Positions 26,967 through 35,752 are shown, numbered from the stretch's first letter. The stretch: 64,000 nucleotides of DNA from Methylobacterium radiodurans (GCF_003173735.1 NZ_CP029551.1:2256001-2320000); one strand, 5' to 3'. A program made the numbers and translations. Notes: generated by a model not told the origin, from the sequence alone.

Positions 26967-28187
26967 ATGGAACCGGACGATCCAAACCTCGAGGACGACT
27001 GGGCCGCGGCCCTGATCGAGCAGAACAACGCCGGCGAGGGGGGCGACGCCTCGCTCGCCGAGGAATGGGGCGCGGCGCTCGCCGAGCAGGGCACCACCCG
27101 CAACGCCAGCGACGTCGCCGCCGAATGGGCGACGATGATCGAGGACGGGGAGGCCGACGACCTCCCCGAGCTCGCCGGCAACGACCGCATCCTCAACCAG
27201 GACGAGATCGACGGCGTCCTGGGCTTCTCAATGCGCGAGCTCTCGGCCTCAGGGGCCGGAGGCGTGCGCGCCATCGTCGATTCGGGCGTCGTCCAGTACG
27301 AGCGCCTGCCGATGCTGGAGATCGTCTTCGACCGGATGATCCGGTTGTTGTCGACGAGCCTGCGCAACTTCTTCCAGGACAACGTCGAGGTCACGCTCGA
27401 CAACATCACCTCGGTCCGCTTCGGCGACTACGTCAACGCGATCCCGCTGCCCACCCTGCTCGGCGTGTTCAGGGCCGACACCTGGGAGAATTCGGGCCTC
27501 GTCACGGTCGAGCAGAACCTCGCCTACTCGACGCTCGACCTCCTGCTCGGAGGCAAGCGCGGCGGCTCCTCGACGCGCCTCGACGGGCGGCCCTTCACGG
27601 GCATCGAGATGCAGCTCGTGCGCCGCCTCGTGGAGATCATCCTGGGCGACCTGGAGCAGTCGTTCCAGCCGCTCTCGCCGGTGCATTTCGCCATCGACCG
27701 GATCGAGACCAACCCGCGCTTCGCCACCATCACCCGGCCCGGCAACGCCGCGATCCTGATCGGCCTGCGCCTCGACATGGACGGCCGCGGCGGCCTCCTG
27801 CAGATCCTGTTCCCCTACGCCACGATCGAGCCGATCCGTGAACTGCTCATGCAGAGCTTCATGGGCGAGAAGCTCGGCCGCGATCAGATCTGGGAAGGCC
27901 ACCTCGCGACCGAGATTTGGCAGGCGGATCTCACCATGCAGGCGGTGCTGCACGAGATGATGCTGCCGCTGAAGCGGGTGATGGGGCTGAAGGTCGGCGA
28001 CACCCTGATGTTCGACGCCAAGCCCTCCGACCTGATCACCGTCCGCTGCGGCGAGTGGCACCTCACGCAAGGACGGATCGGCCGCATCGACGACAGCATC
28101 GCGGTCCAGGTCACCCGGCCGCTGCGGCGCTCGCGCACCACGCTCCAGGCCTACGAGGCCTCGATGAACAACCGCAACGAAGGGTAG
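26967..28187 (+). CDS. fliM: Flagellar motor switch protein FliM with repeated N-terminal motifs
   Basis: The C-ring switch subunit that receives CheY-P and sets rotation direction. 406 residues against about 335 in E. coli, because the N-terminus is extended. Residues 9-19, 31-41 and 51-60 are three acidic motifs (EDDWAAALIEQ, AEEWGAALAEQ, AAEWATMIED), before the CheY-binding-type segment ILNQDEIDGVLGF at about 75-87. The middle domain (YERLPMLEIVFDRMIRLLST, GVFRADTWENSGLVTVEQNL) and the C-terminal SpoA-like domain (LKVGDTLMFDAKPSDLITVRC) are complete. It is second in fliL-fliM-pflI-like-motE. Confidence 0.97.
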   Translation: MEPDDPNLEDDWAAALIEQNNAGEGGDASLAEEWGAALAEQGTTRNASDVAAEWATMIEDGEADDLPELAGNDRILNQDEIDGVLGFSMRELSASGAGGVRAIVDSGVVQYERLPMLEIVFDRMIRLLSTSLRNFFQDNVEVTLDNITSVRFGDYVNAIPLPTLLGVFRADTWENSGLVTVEQNLAYSTLDLLLGGKRGGSSTRLDGRPFTGIEMQLVRRLVEIILGDLEQSFQPLSPVHFAIDRIETNPRFATITRPGNAAILIGLRLDMDGRGGLLQILFPYATIEPIRELLMQSFMGEKLGRDQIWEGHLATEIWQADLTMQAVLHEMMLPLKRVMGLKVGDTLMFDAKPSDLITVRCGEWHLTQGRIGRIDDSIAVQVTRPLRRSRTTLQAYEASMNNRNEG

Positions 28188-28193
28188 CGTCCG

Positions 28194-28694
28194 ATGAGTA
28201 CCCTGGTCACGCTGCTCGCCGACGGCCTCGTCGCCGTCCTGCTCGTCGCCACCATCGTGACCTCGGTCCGCCTGTCCCGGCGCATCGCGCAGATGAAGGC
28301 CGACGAGGCGGCCTTCCGCCGGACGATCGGCGACCTCATGGCCGCGAGCACGACCGCCGAGCGCTCGATCGCGGGGCTGCGCGCGGCCATCGACGAGTGC
28401 GATCGGACGCTGGCGGAGCGCCTCGAGTCCGCCGGCCATTGCGCGGCCGCGATCGCCGATCAGGTCGCGGCCGGGGAGGGCGTGATCGCGCGCATCGGCG
28501 CCATCGTGGGCGAGGCCCGCGGCTCGGGCCGCCCGCCCTCCGCCCCGCAGCCCGCGGCGTCGCCCGCTGTGTTGCCTGCGGCCTCGCCCGACCCGTTCGA
28601 GGGCCAGCACAGCGAGCGCCTCGGGGCCGCCGCCGCCGCCGCCCGCGCCATGACCGAGCGGGCGCTGCAGCGCGTGCGGAGCCGCGCCGCATGA
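28194..28694 (+). CDS. DUF6468/PflI-like flagellar membrane protein
   Basis: 166 residues. One N-terminal membrane helix (about 5-25, LVTLLADGLVAVLLVATIVT), then a helical, probably coiled-coil segment (about 26-105, SRRIAQMKADEAAFRRTIG to GVIARIGAIVGEARG), then a Pro/Ala-rich stretch (PPSAPQPAASPAVLPAASPD) and a short C-terminal helix. The architecture and the place between fliM and motE match, from memory, the DUF6468 family, which includes Caulobacter PflI, a flagellar positioning factor. Family membership is my inference. Its stop overlaps the next start by 4 nt (ATGA). Confidence 0.65.
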   Translation: MSTLVTLLADGLVAVLLVATIVTSVRLSRRIAQMKADEAAFRRTIGDLMAASTTAERSIAGLRAAIDECDRTLAERLESAGHCAAAIADQVAAGEGVIARIGAIVGEARGSGRPPSAPQPAASPAVLPAASPDPFEGQHSERLGAAAAAARAMTERALQRVRSRAA

Positions 28695-29542
28695 GCAAGG
28701 GCCCACCCGCGCGGCAGGAGGCCGGATCGGCCGGCCGGACGACCGGCCGGGCGGTGGGCAAGGCCGCCTCGGCGCTTCGCCTGTCGCGCCTGCGCCAGCC
28801 CAGGCCGCTGCGCCTGCGCCTCGTCGATGCGGTCACGCTCGCCGCCGCCGGTCTCCTGGTGCTCAAGCTCCTCGCACTGTCCCATACGGAGGAACCTGCC
28901 GGGGGTGAATTGCCGAGCTTTGCCCGCGCCCTCGCGCAGGCCCGTACCGGCTACGAGCCGAAGGACCCGGCCACCACCGGCTCGGTCGGCCAGAAGGATC
29001 AGGAGAAGCCCGCCGAGAAGCCGGCGGAGCCGACCCGCGCGCAGCCGCCGCTCCCCGAGCCGGTCTCGGCCACGGAGCGCGCGCTCCTCGAGAAGCTCGG
29101 CGCCCGCCGCGAGGCCCTGCGGTTGAAGAGCGAGGAGCTGGAGCTGCGCGAGCGCATGCTCGGCGAGGCGGAGCGCAAGTTGGAGACCGGCGTCGGCGAG
29201 CTGCGACAGGCCGAGGACAAGGCCGAGGGCGCCGTCCGCGAGCGGGCCGACGCGGAGCGTGCCAGCATGAAGAACATCGTCACGATGTACGAGACGATGA
29301 AGCCGAAGGATGCCGCGCGCGTCTTCGACCGGCTCGGCCACGAGGTGCTGGTGCCGATCGTGCTGGCCATGAACCCGCGCAAGATGGCCGAGGTGCTGGC
29401 TGTGATGCAGCCGGAGGCGGCCGAGCGCCTGACCGTGGCGCTGGCCAACCGTGCCCGCGGCCTCGCACCCGCCCAGCAGGCCTCCGTCCCGGGGCTGCCG
29501 CCGAACGAGCTGCCCGCAATCGACCCGGGCGCCGCGCGCTGA
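28691..29542 (+). CDS. motE: MotE-like flagellar protein (MgtE-N/FliG-N-like domain)
   Basis: 283 residues. A basic N-terminal tail, a membrane helix at about 45-62 (DAVTLAAAGLLVLKLLALS), a Pro-rich linker, a coiled coil at about 125-190 (ARREALRLKSEELELRERML, VGELRQAEDKAEG), then the small MgtE-N-like domain (IVTMYETMKPKDAARVFDRL, VLAMNPRKMAEVLAVMQPEA). This is the MotE architecture; in Sinorhizobium MotE is a periplasmic chaperone of MotC. The start ATG 28691 overlaps the upstream stop (ATGA). The longer open frame upstream is out-of-frame readthrough of fliM and the pflI-like gene. Confidence 0.85.
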   Translation: MSKGPPARQEAGSAGRTTGRAVGKAASALRLSRLRQPRPLRLRLVDAVTLAAAGLLVLKLLALSHTEEPAGGELPSFARALAQARTGYEPKDPATTGSVGQKDQEKPAEKPAEPTRAQPPLPEPVSATERALLEKLGARREALRLKSEELELRERMLGEAERKLETGVGELRQAEDKAEGAVRERADAERASMKNIVTMYETMKPKDAARVFDRLGHEVLVPIVLAMNPRKMAEVLAVMQPEAAERLTVALANRARGLAPAQQASVPGLPPNELPAIDPGAAR

Positions 29543-29696
29543 GCCGGATCGGGGCGGATCCCGAGGCTCAGGATCTCGGGTGTGTCGGGGCCGGGATACC
29601 AGGATCTCGGCCAAACATGCGCGCGGGACCGCTCGCTTGACATCCGGGCGGAATGCCCGGAAGCCCCGGGCACACCGGACGGCGGGCGGAGGGGTC

Positions 29697-30248
29697 ATGG
29701 ACGTCATCGAGACCGAGATCCCGGCTGTGAAGCGCATTCGCCCCAAGCGCCACGGCGACGCCCGCGGCTGGTTCTCGGAAACCTTCCGGGCGGACGTCCT
29801 CGGGGAGGCCGGGATCGCCTGCGCCTTCGTGCAGGACAACCAATCCTTCTCGGCGCCGAAGGGCACCATCCGCGGCCTGCACTTCCAGATCCCGCCGCAG
29901 CCTCAGGCCAAGCTGATACGGGTCCTGGCCGGCGCGATCCTCGACGTGGCGGTCGATATCCGACGTGATTCGCCGAGCTTCGGTCGCTACGTCGCCGTGA
30001 CCCTCGACGCCGAGGGCGGCGAGCAGCTCTTCATCCCGCACGGCTTCGCGCATGGTTTTTGCACCCTCACCCCGGACGTGATGGTCGCCTACAAGGTCGA
30101 TGCCTACTATAGTCCCGCCCATGACCGGGCGATCGTCTGGAATGATCCGGAGATTGGCATCGATTGGCCTGTCTCCGACGCCGAGGCGATCCTGTCCGAC
30201 AAGGACCGCCGCGCGCCGCGCCTCGCGGATCTCGGGCCGGCCTTCTAG
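29697..30248 (+). CDS. rfbC: dTDP-4-dehydrorhamnose 3,5-epimerase RmlC
   Basis: The third enzyme of dTDP-L-rhamnose synthesis. 183 residues from ATG 29697, preceded by GGAGGGG. A cupin fold with RmlC motifs: HGDARGWFSETFRAD, FVQDNQSFSAPKGTIRGLHF (catalytic His in GLHF), AKLIRVLAGAILDVAVDIRRDSPSFG, IPHGFAHGFCTL, YKVDAYYSPAHDRAIVWNDP. It is first of four consecutive rml genes on the plus strand. Confidence 0.97.
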   Translation: MDVIETEIPAVKRIRPKRHGDARGWFSETFRADVLGEAGIACAFVQDNQSFSAPKGTIRGLHFQIPPQPQAKLIRVLAGAILDVAVDIRRDSPSFGRYVAVTLDAEGGEQLFIPHGFAHGFCTLTPDVMVAYKVDAYYSPAHDRAIVWNDPEIGIDWPVSDAEAILSDKDRRAPRLADLGPAF

Positions 30249-30376
30249 GGGCCGGGGTCCCGCGCTCGCTACTTTCTTCCTGTCTGGGGCGCGAAGGCCC
30301 AGCCTCGACGGGACAAGCCGGCCCGATGCGACAGCCGGCCTGAAGTCATGCGGCCCTTCGTGCACGGAGACGACGG

Positions 30377-31432
30377 ATGCGGATACTTGTGACGGGTGGC
30401 TGCGGCTTCATCGGCTCGGCGCTCGTGCTGCATCTGGTGCAGGATCTGGGGCACGAGATCGCCACGCTGGACGCACTCACCTACGCGGCCAACCCGATCT
30501 CGCTGCAGCCGCTGGCCGACAACCCGCGCCACCGGTTGATCCAGGCCGACATCTGCGACGCCGACGCGCTCGCCCGCGCCTTCGCCGAGGTCCGGCCCCA
30601 GGCCGTGATGCACCTGGCCGCCGAGAGCCACGTCGACCGCTCGATCACCGGGCCCGGCGCCTTCATCCGCACCAACGTGGTCGGCACCCAGGTCCTGCTG
30701 GAAGCCGCGCGGCGCTACTACGAGACCCTCAGCGGGGCGGACAAGGAGGGCTTCCGCTTCCTGCACGTCTCCACCGACGAGGTCTACGGCTCGCTGCCCC
30801 CCGGCGCCTTCTTCACCGAGGAGAGCCGCTACGACCCGCGCTCGCCCTACTCCGCGTCCAAGGCGGCCTCCGACCACCTGGCCCGCGCCTGGCACGAGAC
30901 CTACGGCCTGCCGGTGCTGGTGACGAACTGCTCGAACAACTACGGCCCGCGCCACTTCCCCGAGAAGCTCATCCCGCTGATGATCCTGAACGCGCTGGAG
31001 GGCCGGGCGCTACCGGTCTACGGCGACGGCCTGAACGAGCGCGACTGGATCCACGTGGAGGACCACGCCAGAGGCCTGGTGGCGGTTCTGGAGCGGGGCC
31101 GGATCGGCGAGACCTACCTGCTGGGGGGCCGGGCGGTGCGGAACAACCTCGCGGTGGTGGAGGCTTTGTGCGCGGCCTGCGACCGGCTGCGGCCCGACGG
31201 CGCCCCGCACGCCCGGCTGATCACCTTCGTCACCGATCGTCCGGGTCACGACCGGCGCTACGCGATCGACTGCACCAAGGCGGAGGCCGAGCTCGGCTGG
31301 CGGCCCACCAAGGTGTTCGAGGCGGCGCTGGAGGAGACGATCGGCTGGTATCTGGCCAACGAGGCCTGGTGGCGCCCGATCCGCGAGGGCCGCTACACCG
31401 GTGAGCGCCTCGGCCTCGCCAAGGCGGGCTGA
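30377..31432 (+). CDS. rfbB: dTDP-D-glucose 4,6-dehydratase RmlB
   Basis: The second enzyme of the dTDP-rhamnose pathway. An extended SDR of 351 residues with the NAD motif [12 protein letters not shown] at residues 6-17, [12 protein letters not shown] for nucleotide-sugar binding, [12 protein letters not shown], the catalytic [11 protein letters not shown] (Thr-Asp-Glu) and [11 protein letters not shown] (Tyr-Lys) motifs, and [25 protein letters not shown] precedes ATG 30377. The 128-bp gap after rmlC is the largest inside the cluster. Confidence 0.97.
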   Translation: MRILVTGGCGFIGSALVLHLVQDLGHEIATLDALTYAANPISLQPLADNPRHRLIQADICDADALARAFAEVRPQAVMHLAAESHVDRSITGPGAFIRTNVVGTQVLLEAARRYYETLSGADKEGFRFLHVSTDEVYGSLPPGAFFTEESRYDPRSPYSASKAASDHLARAWHETYGLPVLVTNCSNNYGPRHFPEKLIPLMILNALEGRALPVYGDGLNERDWIHVEDHARGLVAVLERGRIGETYLLGGRAVRNNLAVVEALCAACDRLRPDGAPHARLITFVTDRPGHDRRYAIDCTKAEAELGWRPTKVFEAALEETIGWYLANEAWWRPIREGRYTGERLGLAKAG

Positions 31433-31448
31433 GCCGGGGGACGCGCCC

Positions 31449-32342
31449 ATGGACATCCTCATCCTCGGCGGCGCCGGGCAGGTCGGCACGGAACTCCGGG
31501 CGCTCACCTGGCCCGACGGCGTGCGGGTGCACGCGCCCGGCCGCGACACCCTCGACATCACCGACGCCGCCGCCGTCGCGCGGGCTCTCGCGGAGCGCGC
31601 CTACGCCGCCGTGATCAACACCGCCGCCTATACGGCGGTGGACAAGGCCGAGAGCGCGGTGGCCGAGGCTTGGCAGCTCAACGCGCTGGCGCCGGCCTAT
31701 CTGGCGGCCGAGACCGCCCGGGCCGGGATCGCGCTCGTTCACGTCTCGACCGACTACGTCTTCGACGGTGAGACCCCCGGCCCCTACTGGCCCGACGACC
31801 CGATCGACCCGCAGAGCGTCTACGGCGCCAGCAAGGCGGCGGGCGAGTTGGCGGTGCGCACCGCCAACCCGCGCCACGCGATCCTGCGCACGGCCTGGGT
31901 GGTGAGCCCGCACCGGGCGAATTTCGTCAAGACCATGCTGCGGCTCGCCGCCGAGCGCGACGGCCTCAACGTGGTGGCCGACCAGCACGGCTGCCCGACC
32001 TCGGCCGCGGATCTCGCCGGGGCGCTGAAGACCGTCGCCCTGCGGCTCGCCGCGGATGCGCAGGCGCCCACCGGCACCTTCCATTGTGTCAACGCGGGCG
32101 AGACCACGTGGCACGGCTTCGCCGAGGCCATCGTGGCGGGCGGGGCGCGGCGCGGCGGACGGAGCGTGCCGGTCTCAGGCATCCCGACCTCGGCCTACCC
32201 GACACCGGCTCGCCGCCCCGCCAACTCGGTGCTCTCGACCGAGACGCTGACCCAGACCTACGGCATCACCATGCGCCCCTGGCAGGCGGCGCTCGACGAC
32301 ATTCTCGACCGGCTCGTGGGCCCGGTCGGCACCGGAGTTTGA
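31449..32342 (+). CDS. rfbD: dTDP-4-dehydrorhamnose reductase RmlD
   Basis: The last step, NADPH reduction to dTDP-L-rhamnose. 297 residues from ATG 31449 with a GGGGGA ribosome site. Motifs: ILGGAGQVGTELRAL, AAYTAVDKAES, HVSTDYVFDGE, YGASKAAGELAV (Tyr-Lys), and GCPTSAADLAGAL. It begins 16 bp after rmlB and ends 2 bp before the rmlA start, so it is part of one operon. Confidence 0.97.
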   Translation: MDILILGGAGQVGTELRALTWPDGVRVHAPGRDTLDITDAAAVARALAERAYAAVINTAAYTAVDKAESAVAEAWQLNALAPAYLAAETARAGIALVHVSTDYVFDGETPGPYWPDDPIDPQSVYGASKAAGELAVRTANPRHAILRTAWVVSPHRANFVKTMLRLAAERDGLNVVADQHGCPTSAADLAGALKTVALRLAADAQAPTGTFHCVNAGETTWHGFAEAIVAGGARRGGRSVPVSGIPTSAYPTPARRPANSVLSTETLTQTYGITMRPWQAALDDILDRLVGPVGTGV

Positions 32343-32344
32343 GC

Positions 32345-33232
32345 ATGAAGGGGATCGTCCTGGCCGGAGGCTCCGGCACGCGGCTGCACCCGGCGACGCT
32401 GTCGATCAACAAGCAGCTCCTGCCGGTCTACGACAAGCCGATGATCTACTATCCCGTGTCGGTGCTGATGCTCGCCGGCATCCGGGATATCCTGATCATC
32501 TCGAGCCCTGAGCACCTCGGCAACTATCAGCGCCTGTTCGGCACCGGCGAGCAGTTCGGGCTGAGCTTCAGCTACGCTGTGCAGCCCCGGCCGGAGGGCC
32601 TCGCCCAGGCCTTCATCATCGGGCGCGACTTCGTGGGCGACGACGACGTTGCGCTGATCCTCGGCGACAACCTGTTCTTCGGCGCCGGCATGGGTGAGAT
32701 GTTGAAGCGCGCGGCCGTCCGCAAACACGGTGCGACGGTCTTTGCTTACCATGTCGAGAACCCGCAGGCCTACGGCGTGGTCACCCTCGATCGCTCCGGC
32801 CGTCCCTTGCGTCTCGTCGAGAAGCCGAAGGAGCCCGAATCCACCTGGGCGGTGACGGGCCTCTACTTCTACGACAACCAAGTGCTCGACATCGCCGCCG
32901 ACGTGAAGCCCTCGGGCCGCGGTGAGCTGGAGATCACCAGCGTCAACGAAGCCTATCTGGAGCGCGGCCAGCTCAACGTGGAGCGGATGAGCCGGGGCTA
33001 CGCATGGCTCGACACCGGCACGCACGACAGCCTGCTTGAGGCCTCCGAGTTCGTGCGCACGCTCCAGCACCGGCAGGGCCTGCAGGTGGCCTGCCTGGAG
33101 GAGATCGCCTTTCTGCAGGGCTTCATCGGCCGCGAGCAGCTGATCGCGCGGGGCGAGCTCTTCGCCAAGACGAATTACGGCCAGAACCTCCTGCGCCTCG
33201 CGCGCGAGCACGACGCCACGCCCCCGGCCTGA
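32345..33232 (+). CDS. rfbA: Glucose-1-phosphate thymidylyltransferase RmlA
   Basis: The first pathway enzyme, making dTDP-glucose and usually feedback-inhibited by dTDP-rhamnose. 295 residues from ATG 32345. Pyrophosphorylase motif GGSGTRLHPATLSINKQLLP, then YDKPMIYYPVSVLMLAGIRD, LGDNLFFGAGM (Mg-binding Asp), GELEITSVNEAYLERGQL, and AWLDTGTHDSLLEAS. It closes the rmlC-B-D-A operon. L-rhamnose here is probably destined for O-antigen, exopolysaccharide or flagellin glycans, but no rhamnosyltransferase is adjacent. Confidence 0.97.
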   Translation: MKGIVLAGGSGTRLHPATLSINKQLLPVYDKPMIYYPVSVLMLAGIRDILIISSPEHLGNYQRLFGTGEQFGLSFSYAVQPRPEGLAQAFIIGRDFVGDDDVALILGDNLFFGAGMGEMLKRAAVRKHGATVFAYHVENPQAYGVVTLDRSGRPLRLVEKPKEPESTWAVTGLYFYDNQVLDIAADVKPSGRGELEITSVNEAYLERGQLNVERMSRGYAWLDTGTHDSLLEASEFVRTLQHRQGLQVACLEEIAFLQGFIGREQLIARGELFAKTNYGQNLLRLAREHDATPPA

Positions 33233-33253
33233 GCCGGGCACGCCGGGGAACGA

Positions 33254-33293
33254 TGCGGACGGGCGGGTGATTGCCCGGACAGGCCCGTCCGCA
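33254..33293 (+). terminator. Long hairpin after rml operon
   Basis: Perfect 11-bp arms (TGCGGACGGGC / GCCCGTCCGCA) with an 18-nt interior that can itself pair (GGG...CCC), 22 bp after the rmlA stop and 15 bp before the next start. Without a T-run it may be a terminator or a 5' leader structure of the PRC-barrel gene. Confidence 0.5.
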
Positions 33294-33308
33294 AACCTGG
33301 AGTCCCCC

Positions 33309-33716
33309 ATGCGCAGCATCGCTCTCGCGCTCGCCGCTGTCGTTGCCCTCAGCGGTCCCGCTCTCGCAGTCGAGAACGACCAGAAGACTCCGACCCGCGC
33401 CCCGGAATTCACCAGCGTGCCCAAGGACGCGGTGCTCAGCTACAACCTGATCGGCCTCAACGTGGTCGACGGGCAGCAGAACAGCGTCGGCGAGATCAAG
33501 GACATCGTGATCGAGAACGGGCAGCTCGCCGGCTATATCCTGTCGGTCGGCGGCTTCCTCGGCATGGGTGAGCGCTACGTCGCGGTGAAGCCTGACTCCA
33601 TCGCCCTCGGCTACGATGCCGACGGCAAGAAGTGGAAGGCCATCATCGGCGCCAGCAAGGATCAGCTCAAGTCCGCGCCCGAGTTCAAGTACGAGGGCAA
33701 GTTCAACCGGACCTGA
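33309..33716 (+). CDS. Exported PRC-barrel domain protein
   Basis: 135 residues from ATG 33309, which follows GGAG. Signal peptide at residues 1-20 (MRSIALALAAVVALSGPALA). The mature protein contains a PRC-barrel: LIGLNVVDGQQNSVGEIKDI then VIENGQLAGYILSVGGFLGM and GERYVAVKPDSIAL. Such periplasmic PRC-barrel proteins are common and often stress-induced in this order, but I found no EcfG promoter directly upstream. The function is unknown. It converges with the HD hydrolase gene. Confidence 0.87.
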   Translation: MRSIALALAAVVALSGPALAVENDQKTPTRAPEFTSVPKDAVLSYNLIGLNVVDGQQNSVGEIKDIVIENGQLAGYILSVGGFLGMGERYVAVKPDSIALGYDADGKKWKAIIGASKDQLKSAPEFKYEGKFNRT

Positions 33717-33722
33717 GGCGCT

Positions 33723-34577
33723 TCACGCCCGGCCCGGATCGGGTCCCATCCGGCGCCGGTCGTGCTCCATGGCGAAGACGTGGGCGTAGAGGTTCGCCAC
33801 CCAGCGCCGCCCCTCGACGGTCGCGTCGAGGGCGCGGATACCGTCGCCGATCACGGGCTCAACCTTCGACCAGAAGAAGGCCGGGTAGCCCGCCGCGAGA
33901 TCGGCCGGGTCGGCGTAGCCGAATTCCTTGTCGAGGCCGACCTCGGCGAATTCCCGGAACAGGGCGTTGAGCTTGCGCGGGTAGAGCGGGTCTCCGAGCT
34001 GCCCGATCAGGTCGGCGGCGCGCAGCAGGCCCGCCTCGCTCGCGGTCTCGGCGTGATCGGCGTCGTGGGGCACGGGAAAGCGCGTCAGCTCGATCGCCCG
34101 AACGACGCGCTCGGCATCCACGAGGTCGTGCCCGCCGAAGCGCTCGCGCACGGCGATCTTCGAGCGCTCGACGTGCCAGGGTGCCAGCGCCGCATCGGAT
34201 GCGCCGCGCGGCAGGCCGACCGTGGTGCCGTCGGCGTCCACCACGTAGCGCCCGTGGCGGTCGCCCGAGCAGATCCCGCGCACGTAGCCGATGTCGTGGT
34301 AGAGCGCGGCCAGGATCGCGTGCAGCCAGTCCTCCGGGGCGACCGAGCGGCTGACGAAGCGCCCGCGCAGGATGTCCTGCATCACCAGGGTGACGAGGGC
34401 GGTGTGGTCGGCGTCGTGGTAGAGCGCGTCGCTGCCCACCAGCCGCTCGATGGTGAGGCGTGCCGCCTCGTCGATCACCTCGGCGTAGCGCGGCTCGCGG
34501 CTACCGAACATGCGGTTGTAGGTGTGGGCGAGGTGGTGGCCCAGCGCGTTCGCCAGGAGCTGCGTCAGTTCCAGCAT
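33723..34577 (-). CDS. HD-domain metal-dependent phosphohydrolase
   Basis: 284 residues. HD superfamily residues: the early His in ALYHDADHTALVT, the HD pair in AALYHDIGYVRG, and a later histidine (LAPWHVERSKI) and aspartate (LRAADLIGQLGDPLY), consistent with a binuclear metal site. The substrate is unknown; HD enzymes cleave nucleotides, ppGpp or cyclic dinucleotides, but no catalytic signature for any of these is visible. It ends 7 bp from the convergent PRC gene. Confidence 0.82.
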   Translation of the reverse strand: MLELTQLLANALGHHLAHTYNRMFGSREPRYAEVIDEAARLTIERLVGSDALYHDADHTALVTLVMQDILRGRFVSRSVAPEDWLHAILAALYHDIGYVRGICSGDRHGRYVVDADGTTVGLPRGASDAALAPWHVERSKIAVRERFGGHDLVDAERVVRAIELTRFPVPHDADHAETASEAGLLRAADLIGQLGDPLYPRKLNALFREFAEVGLDKEFGYADPADLAAGYPAFFWSKVEPVIGDGIRALDATVEGRRWVANLYAHVFAMEHDRRRMGPDPGRA

Positions 34578-34671
34578 GGCCCGTCCGGCGCCCGCGGCCG
34601 GGAAGCGCCGGCCCGCCCAGCGACAAGTCGGAGCGGCAGTGGCGGTTGCAGCGGGACATCGCCGCGCCCCC

Positions 34672-34697
34672 GGAACTTCCCTTCGCGCGGCGCCGTT
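34672..34697 (+). promoter_or_regulatory. Candidate EcfG (general stress response) promoter
   Basis: GGAAC-N17-CGTT on the plus strand, an exact match to the EcfG consensus. The predicted start is about 34 nt before ATG 34738 of a small exported protein. Confidence 0.65.
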
Positions 34698-34737
34698 CGA
34701 TCGGATACGATACGCCTATCGGAACAGGAGTTCTCTC

Positions 34738-35007
34738 ATGGCCCGCGCGCAGACCGCGCTCCTCGCCGCCGCCCTCGTGCTCGGCACGCCCGCGGCGGCC
34801 CTCGCCTTCGGCGGCAACAGCGATGCCGGCAGCGGCCTCTCGCCCTACGCCGCGCTCAACGGCAACGACCGCTCGGCGGGCGTGAATAACGGCAACTACC
34901 GGCCCCCGCGCTTCGACCCCTACGTCCAGACCTACGGCTACGAGGACGAGCCGCGCGTCTATCGCCGCGCACCCGTCCGGCGCCCTGCCTACGGCTACCC
35001 CTACTGA
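34738..35007 (+). CDS. Small exported Tyr/Arg-rich protein, function unknown
   Basis: 89 residues. Signal peptide at 1-24 (MARAQTALLAAALVLGTPAA, then ALA-F). The mature part is Gly/Asn-rich, then Tyr/Pro/Arg-rich (FDPYVQTYGYEDEPRVYRRA, ending PAYGYPY), with no recognisable fold. AGGAG precedes the ATG. It is probably expressed from the EcfG promoter at 34672-34697 as part of the general stress response. Confidence 0.8.
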   Translation: MARAQTALLAAALVLGTPAAALAFGGNSDAGSGLSPYAALNGNDRSAGVNNGNYRPPRFDPYVQTYGYEDEPRVYRRAPVRRPAYGYPY

Positions 35008-35017
35008 CCGCGCGATA

Positions 35018-35043
35018 CCGGCCGGCCCCGTCGGGCCGGCCGG
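35018..35043. terminator. GC hairpin between convergent genes
   Basis: Perfect 11-bp arms (CCGGCCGGCCC / GGGCCGGCCGG) with a CGTC loop, between the stops at 35007 (plus) and 35060 (minus). There is no T-run. It is well placed to end both transcripts. Confidence 0.55.
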
Positions 35044-35059
35044 CAACCTTGAGGTGCCT

Positions 35060-35752
35060 TCAGCCCTCCCGGCCGCCCGTCCCGCCCTGCATCCGCGAGA
35101 GCTGTGCGATGTGCAGGTCGATCAGCGGGAGCGCCCCGCGGGCGATGCGGCGCAGGCCCGGATCCTCGCCCGTCTGCGCGTAGCTGCCGTGGATCATGCG
35201 GGCCTCGCGATGGCCTTGCAGCGAGGCGGCCACGAAGGCGGCGTCGTATTGCGGTCCGGGCTCCATGCTCGTGAGCTGACCCAGGATCTGCTGCTTCTGC
35301 GCGTCGGTGGTCATGCCGCCGGGCTGTCCGCTGCCCGCACCGCCCGGGATGCCCAGCACGCCGCCCACGACGCCCCCGGCAATCCCCGTCGCGGCGATGG
35401 CCGCGCCGCCCGCCACCGCGAACGGGGCTGCGACGAGGCCGCCCACTACGCCGCCCACGCCGGGCCGGCCCACGGCGACGGGCGCGCCGCCGATGTAGCC
35501 GTCGATCCGGTTGGCGAGGTTGACCTGCTCGGTCACCTCGGCCCGCGCGAAGCGCTTCACGGCGGGGTTGCGGGTCTTGGCGAATGCGTCGCGAGCGGTG
35601 TTCTCGAGGAACAGGCCGCCCTTGGTGGCCATCTCCAGATAGGCCGGCGTCGGCAGTGCGCCCGCGGGCGTCGGCTGGGCGATCGCCGTCCGGGTCACCG
35701 CGAGGGCAGCGGTGGCCGTCATCATGTGCACGAGGAATTCGCGGCGCAGCAT
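35060..35752 (-). CDS. Exported DUF4142 family protein
   Basis: 230 residues with a signal sequence (MLRREFLVHMMTATAALAVT, cleaved near IAQ). DUF4142-type helices: TPAYLEMATKGGLFLENTAR, NPAVKRFARAEVTEQVNLAN, and a C-terminal helix block (FVAASLQGHREARMIHGSYA, LRRIARGALPLIDLHIAQLS). A Gly/Val/Ala-rich insert of about 60 residues (GVGGVVGGLVAAPFAVAGGA and on) splits the domain and could be membrane-associated. An EcfG-like promoter precedes it. DUF4142 proteins are ferritin-like in appearance and of unknown function. Confidence 0.8.
   Translation of the reverse strand: MLRREFLVHMMTATAALAVTRTAIAQPTPAGALPTPAYLEMATKGGLFLENTARDAFAKTRNPAVKRFARAEVTEQVNLANRIDGYIGGAPVAVGRPGVGGVVGGLVAAPFAVAGGAAIAATGIAGGVVGGVLGIPGGAGSGQPGGMTTDAQKQQILGQLTSMEPGPQYDAAFVAASLQGHREARMIHGSYAQTGEDPGLRRIARGALPLIDLHIAQLSRMQGGTGGREG

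Noticed and set aside
33246..33309. GGAAC upstream of the PRC-barrel gene as an EcfG promoter
   Set aside because: No CGTT or GTT 16-18 nt downstream; the region forms a hairpin instead.
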